From Dehalococcoidia bacterium (GTDB lineage Bacteria; Chloroflexota; Dehalococcoidia; SAR202; UBA11138), in contig JAAXHZ010000109.1 in the NCBI GenBank assembly GCA_012270625.1, positions 1-19,703 on the forward strand: 19,703 nucleotides of DNA. The letters run 5' to 3'. The notes beneath the pieces were generated by a model that was given only the letters and a program-made list of their open reading frames with translations, did no database searches and was not told the origin of the DNA. Positions 14,554 through 19,703 of the stretch are shown one piece after another; position 1 is the stretch's first letter; each line of letters begins with the position of its first letter. The translations under genes and the position numbers were made by a program.

Positions 14554-14991
14554 CTACCTCCGCGCGGTGTCCTGGTCAACCAGCTCGATGAGGACGCCCC
14601 TGGTGGAACGCGGGTGAATGAATCCGATCATGCCGGACAGTCCCTCGCGCGGCGCGGAGTCTATAGTTCGGACGCCGCGCTCCGCCAGAGCGTCGAGACT
14701 GCCTTGGAGGTCTTCGACCTCGAAGGCTATGTGATGGACGCCCTCGCCTCTACGTTCGATGAACCGCGCCACGCCGCCTTCGGGGTCGGTTGGCTGTATG
14801 AACTCAAGCTGCGAACCGCCGACGCGGACGAGAGCCGCTCTCACGGCCTGATCCTCAATGTCCTCGACCTCTGTTTCGCCGGCGCCGAACACGGTACGGT
14901 AGAAGGCGAGAGTGTCGTCGATGTCCTTGACGGCGATGGCTACGTGGTTGATGTGGCGGGCTGTGCAGGGTGGGGTCGATGCAGTTGTCAT
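14554..14991 (-). CDS. mce: Methylmalonyl-CoA epimerase
   Basis: This 145-residue VOC-fold enzyme interconverts (S)- and (R)-methylmalonyl-CoA. Family marks are [12 protein letters not shown] with His16, SQLEFIQP with Glu63, the hallmark [15 protein letters not shown] with His87, and [14 protein letters not shown] with Glu136; the His/Glu residues fit the metal site. Length is typical. The ATG overlaps the stop of the DUF4276-like gene upstream (ATGA, 14988-14991), with GGAG 10 bases before it inside that gene, so its translation is probably coupled to an accessory gene. The cobalamin-binding mutase subunit follows after 5 bases. Confidence 0.94.
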   Translation of the reverse strand: MTTASTPPCTARHINHVAIAVKDIDDTLAFYRTVFGAGETEVEDIEDQAVRAALVRVGGSQLEFIQPTDPEGGVARFIERRGEGVHHIAFEVEDLQGSLDALAERGVRTIDSAPREGLSGMIGFIHPRSTRGVLIELVDQDTARR

Positions 14992-15590
14992 TGTGAAGCA
15001 TCTCCGAGCATAGTTAGTGCAGATCTGAGTTCTTGTAAGAAGGCGCCGAGTGAGGTCACATTGCGGCCGGCCTGAAACACGTCCATTTCTGAAGCAATGT
15101 CCTCGGCATACTCGATGCCATCCATAAGGCTACCTGAGAACTGTTCGGCCAGTTGACGCTTATACAAGTCCTTCTCACAATCGCCGGATGGAATGGCTGA
15201 TAGCTGAGGGGACTGAGTAATTCTTTGGAGTGCAACAGGATCAGCCAGATACCAGCATTCTACGTGCGGCGCGGGCGATGCTATGATCGTCTTTCCAATG
15301 TAACCCGTTCGTTCCACTATATCGTTCAACTCTCGCCGCACCACTGACTCGCCCCGGCAATCAGTGTCCTCGACTACAACCAGTATTTCAAATGGAGTAA
15401 TTCCAAAGTCAACGCATCGCTTGAGATACCGTCGCAACTCCCTCCTCATTCTGGGAATTCCTCCGGTAGAACACATCACATCAACTCTAACTTCAGTGCC
15501 AACATTTTCTGAAATTCGCCGAACCAGTGTAGTTACTAGTTTCTCCTGGGCCAAGTCTTCTAGGTACAAACCGACAGACACTTCAGCCAC
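14988..15590 (-). CDS. DUF4276/TOPRIM-like protein paired with AAA ATPase
   Basis: This 200-residue protein starts at GTG 15590. It opens with VSVGLYLEDLAQEKLV, a TOPRIM-like first strand with acidic Glu11. VVVEDTDC follows with Asp75 and Asp77 in a DxD arrangement, then HVECWYLADP, which resembles the E-x-W-x-L-A-D motif of DUF4276. These marks suggest a TOPRIM-type nuclease fold, but the match is by eye. GTG 15590 is chosen because GGGGAG sits 6 bases upstream and the start overlaps the AAA stop by only 8 bases; the frame itself is open to 15644. The gene is lower in GC than the flanking metabolic genes. AAA plus DUF4276 or other TOPRIM partners are recurrent in candidate anti-phage loci. 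Its last codons overlap the epimerase start. Confidence 0.68.
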   Translation of the reverse strand: MAEVSVGLYLEDLAQEKLVTTLVRRISENVGTEVRVDVMCSTGGIPRMRRELRRYLKRCVDFGITPFEILVVVEDTDCRGESVVRRELNDIVERTGYIGKTIIASPAPHVECWYLADPVALQRITQSPQLSAIPSGDCEKDLYKRQLAEQFSGSLMDGIEYAEDIASEMDVFQAGRNVTSLGAFLQELRSALTMLGDASQ

Positions 15591-16905
15591 CAAAATCTCC
15601 CCTAAGCAGTGCCTCCGACAGGGCAAACTCAGAGTCGTGGCCAACTAGCAAGGGTTCTGATGACAGTGGAATGAACCCCGTCTCGCCGTCTTCTTTCAGA
15701 CACTGGATAAGACTTGCTCCACTCTTTGAGTCGTTTGAGGAGTAGTCTGGATTCAGCAACTCCGGAAGTTGAGCCGAGTGGGTAGTAACGATGATCTGCT
15801 TTTGACTTCCGACGGGTGTGAATGCTGATGTGTTCAGAAGTCGAGCTATCAGACTGAGCCTCCGAGGATGGACGCCGTTCTCTGGCTCTTCAAAGCCGAT
15901 AGTCGATGCTTCATTAGACCTACCCAAGATTGCGAACAGTCCTAATACCCTCAGTGTGCCATCAGAGATCACTCTTGATGAATAAGTAGTGCCAGAGTCT
16001 CTGTAGGTCAGCCGGATCAACCCTTCCCGTGACAGTTCAGTATCGATAGATTCGGCTGCAGGGATTATCATTGACAGTGATCTTGATACCGATGCAAACT
16101 CGTCAGGAAAGTCATTCTTGAGTGTGTGAAAGTAGCAGGATAGGTCCGCGCCATCTGCACCGAGCCGAGTCACAGCTTTGAGAGCCGACTCCTGGCGCAT
16201 GATCCCGGGATCGAAATAGTAGAACCGCCACCGTCCCAACTCCTCCCTAAACGCCGTGAGGTGAGGATAGTGAGGTGGATACAGGGCTGTTGAGACTATA
16301 GTGTGATCCAATCCCAACTCGTGATACGTGGGATGAGCTTGGCCCTCCATGCGGAGGATGAGACGATAGTTCTCATAGTCTCGTTCCAGAAACGGCTTTC
16401 TCGACTGTTTTGGATTACCATCGCTCCTAAGAGCAACCAGTCGTTCATTTGCTACTCGAAGCTGTCCAGTGGGTAGGTAGAATTCGATTTCTATCTCGTA
16501 TCGAAGGTAGCTCTCGGTGATCCTCCTGTTTCTCGATCTATGTCCATTCGACTGCCCCCCACTGGGCACGCCCTCCCGCATGTCACGGATCAGCTTTTCC
16601 GTTTGGCGCTGAGTCTCAGGTGACAACTCGAGATCAACCCCGAGTGAGAACCTGATAGTCTCGTTCCGCATCAACTCCTCCAGCCCACCTGGGGGAGCGA
16701 AGAAAGACTCCAGCGGCAGACCCCGATGCCGGTCAAATGCGGCATTGATCGTTGGGTTTGTAACCATTCCACTGAGTAGGCCTAGCGCGTCCAGCAGGTT
16801 ACTCTTGCCGGAAGCGTTCGGCCCGATGATTACTGTCAGTGGACTCAGGGTGATATCCACATCTCGCAGGGATTTGTACCCCTTTATGAAAACTCTCCTA
16901 ATCAT
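15583..16905 (-). CDS. AAA (OLD/RecF-SMC-like) ATPase, probable defence component
   Basis: This 440-residue ATPase is of the AAA_15/AAA_21 group. Walker A is GPNASGKSN (28-36). The ABC-like signature is ISDGTLR (313-319), Walker B IGFEEPENGVHP with Glu339-Glu340, and the H-loop TTHS with His376. The region between Walker A and signature, about 280 residues, is family-typical and poorly conserved. It lacks a fused C-terminal TOPRIM domain; the next gene seems to supply it in trans, as in PARIS-type systems (AriA/AriB). The ATG has GGGAGGAG with GGAGG 6 bases upstream. The stop of the acyl-CoA dehydrogenase lies 45 bases before the start, with no evident promoter between. GC is about 50% in sampled lines against about 62% in the dehydrogenase, suggesting acquisition. 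A DNA-repair role is the alternative. Confidence 0.88.
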   Translation of the reverse strand: MIRRVFIKGYKSLRDVDITLSPLTVIIGPNASGKSNLLDALGLLSGMVTNPTINAAFDRHRGLPLESFFAPPGGLEELMRNETIRFSLGVDLELSPETQRQTEKLIRDMREGVPSGGQSNGHRSRNRRITESYLRYEIEIEFYLPTGQLRVANERLVALRSDGNPKQSRKPFLERDYENYRLILRMEGQAHPTYHELGLDHTIVSTALYPPHYPHLTAFREELGRWRFYYFDPGIMRQESALKAVTRLGADGADLSCYFHTLKNDFPDEFASVSRSLSMIIPAAESIDTELSREGLIRLTYRDSGTTYSSRVISDGTLRVLGLFAILGRSNEASTIGFEEPENGVHPRRLSLIARLLNTSAFTPVGSQKQIIVTTHSAQLPELLNPDYSSNDSKSGASLIQCLKEDGETGFIPLSSEPLLVGHDSEFALSEALLRGDFGG

Positions 16906-16950
16906 CGGACTCCTCCCGAATGGGTGAAAGAGAGTGATAGCTGCTGTCTG

Positions 16951-18096
16951 TCAGTCTCTCAACAGGTTGCGGGCGATGATGAGCCGCTGGATTTCGGACG
17001 TGCCTTCGTAGATCTCCTGGACCTTGGCATCGCGGTAGTAGCGTTCGACGTTGGTGGGCGCGAAGTAGCCAACTCCGCCGTGCATCTGCACGGCCTTGTC
17101 GGCGCACTCCACGGCTACGCGAGAGCAGTACAGCTTTGCCATAGACGCCTCAGTCACGAACGGTCGGCCCTCGTCTTTCAGAGTGGCTGCCTTGAGAGTG
17201 AGCAGGCGGGCGGCTTCGATGCTGGTCGCCATCTCGACGAGATACCACTGCAGGCCCTGGAACTCGGAGAGCTTCTGTCCGAACGCCTCACGCTCCTTGA
17301 CGTACGACAGGGCGGCGTCATACGACGCCTGGGCGATACCTACACACTGCGCGGCTATCGCCATTCGGCTTGCGTTGAGGACTTCCATAGTCATACGGAA
17401 GCCATCGCCCTCGCTGCCCATGCGGTTCTCATCGGGAACAGCGCAGTCCTCGAAGACCACCTCGGCGGCGGACGATGCGCGGATCCCCATCTTGCCGTGA
17501 AGCGGGTTGATGGTGATGCCTGGAGTGTCGCACTCGAGGATGAAGGAGTTTACACCGCGCGAACCCAGGCTCCGGTCCTGGGTCGCCATCACGACCATCG
17601 TGCTGGCCTCGGGGGCGTTGGTTATGAACGTCTTGGCGCCGTTGAGGACGTACCCGCCATTGGAGCGGGCGCCCATCGTACGCATCGCGGCGGCGTCGGA
17701 ACCGGCGCCCGGCTCGGTCAACGCGAAAGCGCCGATCTGCTCACCGGCCACCAGGGGGGGAATGAACTGGAGCTTCTGGCCGTCCGTGCCGAACATGTTG
17801 ATGTACTGAGTGCAAAGTGAGAGGTGAGCGCCGAGCACTGTCGCGGTGGCCGCGCATCCACGCGAGATCTCTTCGACGGCGATCACGAGTTGGCGAGTGG
17901 AGCCGCCGCTGCCGCCGTACTCTTCGTCTATTCCGAGTCCCAGAAGACCCAGCTCCGCGAGTCCACGTATGTTCTCCCAGGGAAACTCGGCAGTCTCGTC
18001 GTACCCGGCGGCGCGTGGAGCGAGCTCGGAGTCGGCGAACTCGCGCACCATATTACGCAGCATGATCTCTTCTTCTGTGAGTAGGAGTTCGGTCAT
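16951..18096 (-). CDS. Acyl-CoA dehydrogenase
   Basis: This 381-residue FAD enzyme catalyses alpha,beta-dehydrogenation of an acyl-CoA and passes electrons to ETF. The N-terminal helical domain starts LTEEEIMLRNMVREFADSEL. The middle beta domain has FALTEPGAGSDAAAMRT and GYVLNGAKTFITNA. The C-terminal helical domain has QMHGGVGYF and the catalytic segment YEGTSEIQRLI with Glu364, the expected general base. Length and motifs fit short-chain or branched-chain acyl-CoA dehydrogenases; chain specificity is not readable. CGGAG lies 8 bases before the ATG. In this cluster it could feed branched-chain or odd-chain acyl-CoA toward propionyl-CoA. Accessory modules lie on both sides. Confidence 0.95.
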   Translation of the reverse strand: MTELLLTEEEIMLRNMVREFADSELAPRAAGYDETAEFPWENIRGLAELGLLGLGIDEEYGGSGGSTRQLVIAVEEISRGCAATATVLGAHLSLCTQYINMFGTDGQKLQFIPPLVAGEQIGAFALTEPGAGSDAAAMRTMGARSNGGYVLNGAKTFITNAPEASTMVVMATQDRSLGSRGVNSFILECDTPGITINPLHGKMGIRASSAAEVVFEDCAVPDENRMGSEGDGFRMTMEVLNASRMAIAAQCVGIAQASYDAALSYVKEREAFGQKLSEFQGLQWYLVEMATSIEAARLLTLKAATLKDEGRPFVTEASMAKLYCSRVAVECADKAVQMHGGVGYFAPTNVERYYRDAKVQEIYEGTSEIQRLIIARNLLRD

Positions 18097-18160
18097 GGTC
18101 CAGGCTCCGGGTGTGTTCTTGTCAACGGCGTTTTTTCAGCGTAGGTGTCTGAGTCTTGCA

Positions 18161-18394
18161 TCAAGAGGCGAACTCGAAGACTCGCATTGAAACCATCTCC
18201 GCGGGCTTGGTCTCACTGTGAGCGATTAGTCGGGCCCTTTCAACTGTCTTACGACTAAATGCCTGCTCACCGCAACGGGAGCACACAATTGCCGGTACAC
18301 CGCCAATCAGCACATACTGCCCATCGACTTGAAATACCTCATCCACCAACTCATGGTGATTCTCCTCGGAATGACAGACTGGACATGTCGTCAT
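18161..18394 (-). CDS. YgiT-type zinc-finger protein (MqsA-N-like antitoxin)
   Basis: This 77-residue protein has two Cys pairs, CPVC (Cys4, Cys7) and CSRCGE (Cys38, Cys41), in the YgiT-type zinc-finger arrangement with the usual GGVPAIVC between. A short helical tail follows. The frame is open to an ATG at 18424, but ATG 18394 is chosen because GAGGAGAAGG lies just upstream and it begins two bases after the DUF4258 stop. Family proteins are the antitoxin or accessory partner of small toxins, here the DUF4258 gene. It lacks the DNA-binding helix-turn-helix half of full MqsA, so autoregulation may be absent or done otherwise. GC is low compared with the flanking genes. Confidence 0.83.
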   Translation of the reverse strand: MTTCPVCHSEENHHELVDEVFQVDGQYVLIGGVPAIVCSRCGEQAFSRKTVERARLIAHSETKPAEMVSMRVFEFAS

Positions 18395-18396
18395 GT

Positions 18397-18705
18397 TTAC
18401 CTTCTCCTCGAGTAGTCGATCCATTCGGAAGGACTGGGCTCGTAGATCGTTATGATTCTAACTAAGGACGTCTCGGCTAGCGACACCTGAATGTGCAGCG
18501 GTCTCTTTGATTGCGTGAAACCCAAGATCAGGCAACTGGGGGAGTACTTATCTTCAGGATACTCCTCAATTACGACTGCATGAAGTCCAGCTTGCATAAT
18601 CTCGAAGTCACTGATGTTTCTCTCAACGACACGCCTGAGCGCATGGCGAGAGAAGTCGAAACTACCCGAGCTTAACTGCGATCGAACTTCCTCTAATGCC
18701 TTCAC
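18397..18705 (-). CDS. DUF4258 protein (putative toxin)
   Basis: This 102-residue basic protein matches the DUF4258 pattern: FSRHALRRVVERNIS, then VIEEYPEDKYSPSCLILGF, RPLHIQVS and IITIYEPSPSEWIDYSRRR at the end. DUF4258 proteins are regularly found beside YgiT-type zinc-finger genes and are treated as toxin-antitoxin pairs with a RelE-like fold; the activity here is inferred. The start is GTG 18705, 18 bases after the mutase stop, with only a weak ribosome site, so coupling to the mutase is possible. The sampled line 18541-18600 is about 42% GC, far below its neighbours, which suggests horizontal gain. Confidence 0.82.
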   Translation of the reverse strand: MKALEEVRSQLSSGSFDFSRHALRRVVERNISDFEIMQAGLHAVVIEEYPEDKYSPSCLILGFTQSKRPLHIQVSLAETSLVRIITIYEPSPSEWIDYSRRR

Positions 18706-18723
18706 TATGGGCTGCTTGCACAG

Positions 18724-19703
18724 CTAGAACGGGGCGAACTCTTGCTGCTCCCCGAAGACGGACCTGAAGACATCGGAGATCTCTCCCAGCGTGGCGTATG
18801 CCTCGACGGCTTCGACGATTGCTGGCATAGTGTTCTCCGACCCTTGGGCCACGTCTTCCACTCGCGCCAGGGCAGCGGCGACTGCCGAGTCGTCGCGGTC
18901 TCTTTTGACTTGGGCTAGTCTATCGAGCTGTCGCTGAGTCTCTGACCTGTCGATCTTCTGGAGCTGCTCTATTGGAGGGGTAGGGGCCTGGAAGCGGTTG
19001 ACGCCGACGACAACCCGTTCTCCGTCCTCTACCTTCTGCTGGTGCCTGAACGCGCTCTCGTGGATCTCCTGGATCTGGTAGCCCCTGTCCAGAGCGGACA
19101 GCGCGCCGCCCATTTCGTCGATTTGCCGGATGTAATCGAATGCCTTTTGCTCGACCTCGTCGGTCAAGCTCTCGATGTAGTATGAGCCTGCAAGCGGGTC
19201 CACGGTGTTGGCGACACCCATCTCGTAGGCGAGAATCTGCTGAGTTCTGAGTGAAAGCTGCACCGACTCCTCGGTTGGAAGAGCAAGCGCCTCATCTTTG
19301 GAGTTGACGTGCAGGGATTGTGTGCCTCCGAGGATTGCCGCCAGGGCCTGGATTGTGGTGCGTATGACGTTGTTGTCGGGCTGCTGGGCTGTGAGCGTGA
19401 CGCCGGCGGTCTGGGTATGGAAGCGACACGTCCACGACCTGGGGTTCTCGGCTCCGAACCTCTCGCGCATGATATTTGCCCACATTCGGCGGGCCGCCCT
19501 GAACTTGGCTACCTCCTCGAACAGGTGGCTCTGCGCGACGAAGAAGAAGCTCAGGCGTGGCGCGAACCTGTCCACGTCGAGTCCGGCGTCCACGGCAGCC
19601 TGCACGTATGAGATCGCGTTGGAGAACGTGAAGGCAAGCTCCTGCGCGGCGGTGGCTCCTGCTTCGGCCATGTGGTAGCCGCTGATGCTGATGGTGTTCC
19701 ATC
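18724..19703 (-). CDS. mcmA: Methylmalonyl-CoA mutase, catalytic subunit (5' end outside window)
   Basis: The C-terminal 326 residues of the adenosylcobalamin-dependent acyl-CoA mutase catalytic domain are present; the reading frame runs off the window edge. The visible start contains NTISISGYHMAEAGA, followed by FHTQTAGVTLTAQQPDNN, LGGTQSLHVNSKDEALALPT, DPLAGSYYIESLTDEVE and a C terminus ending FAPF, all standard for methylmalonyl-CoA mutase large chains. There is no cobalamin-binding domain after it; that domain is the separate gene at 14132-14548. The apparent start at 19671 is only an internal methionine. The DUF4258 gene follows after 18 bases. Isobutyryl-CoA mutase IcmA is a close relative, but the epimerase in the same cluster favours methylmalonyl-CoA. 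Confidence 0.95.
   Translation of the reverse strand, partial: WNTISISGYHMAEAGATAAQELAFTFSNAISYVQAAVDAGLDVDRFAPRLSFFFVAQSHLFEEVAKFRAARRMWANIMRERFGAENPRSWTCRFHTQTAGVTLTAQQPDNNVIRTTIQALAAILGGTQSLHVNSKDEALALPTEESVQLSLRTQQILAYEMGVANTVDPLAGSYYIESLTDEVEQKAFDYIRQIDEMGGALSALDRGYQIQEIHESAFRHQQKVEDGERVVVGVNRFQAPTPPIEQLQKIDRSETQRQLDRLAQVKRDRDDSAVAAALARVEDVAQGSENTMPAIVEAVEAYATLGEISDVFRSVFGEQQEFAPF

Noticed and set aside
18097..18160. TTGACA (complement of 18120-18125) as a promoter for the acyl-CoA dehydrogenase
   Set aside because: No acceptable -10 lies 16-19 bases downstream, and the start codon would fall within the promoter.
18155..18720. CTTGCA at 18155-18160 and 18715-18720 as a target-site duplication around the DUF4258/YgiT pair
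   Set aside because: A six-base match is too short to separate from chance, and no inverted terminal repeats accompany it.

Overview
The window looks like part of a bacterial chromosome with fairly high GC (about 60% in the metabolic genes, from hand counts of sample lines). The gene set is a peptide-type ABC transporter, an RraA-family enzyme, a prolidase-like amidohydrolase, lipoproteins with long Pro/Thr/Ala linkers, a secreted FG-GAP/ASPIC-UnbV protein and a split methylmalonyl-CoA mutase. This set, with many lipoproteins, fits a free-living heterotrophic Chloroflexota (Dehalococcoidia / SAR202-like). That placement is inferred from gene content only; there is no rRNA or other marker in the window.

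Layout. (1) 1-5487: an RraA-family gene on the minus strand is divergent from a plus-strand unit of substrate-binding lipoprotein, two ABC permeases and a small four-helix membrane protein. The 257-base divergent region holds one good promoter per strand and a 7+7 inverted repeat over the rraA-side -35. Two strong tandem hairpins separate the binding-protein gene from the permease genes. No ATPase gene of this transporter is present. (2) 5488-9230: a minus-strand FG-GAP lipoprotein, flanked on both sides by copies of a GC-rich palindromic intergenic repeat, then an MFS exporter/importer on the plus strand. (3) 9233-13198: four minus-strand genes read in the order HAD phosphatase, VOC protein, amidohydrolase, DipZ-C-terminal-like thioredoxin lipoprotein. 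(4) 13238-14131: a plus-strand LppX/LprG-like lipoprotein with an apparently almost leaderless start. (5) 14132-19703: a minus-strand methylmalonyl-CoA cluster, read as mutase catalytic subunit (cut by the window edge), acyl-CoA dehydrogenase, methylmalonyl-CoA epimerase and cobalamin-binding mutase subunit. Together these would carry propionyl-CoA-derived methylmalonyl-CoA to succinyl-CoA.

The most interesting feature is that this metabolic operon is interrupted twice by low-GC accessory modules. A DUF4258 / YgiT-zinc-finger toxin-antitoxin-like pair sits between the mutase and the acyl-CoA dehydrogenase. An AAA ATPase plus DUF4276/TOPRIM-like pair, a gene architecture seen in OLD/PARIS-type anti-phage systems, sits between the dehydrogenase and the epimerase. 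Both are co-oriented and tightly spaced, and the DUF4276-like gene overlaps the epimerase start by ATGA. The accessory genes are therefore probably transcribed, and partly translated, as part of the housekeeping operon.

No tRNA, rRNA, CRISPR array, insertion sequence or intergenic stretch over 300 bases was found.
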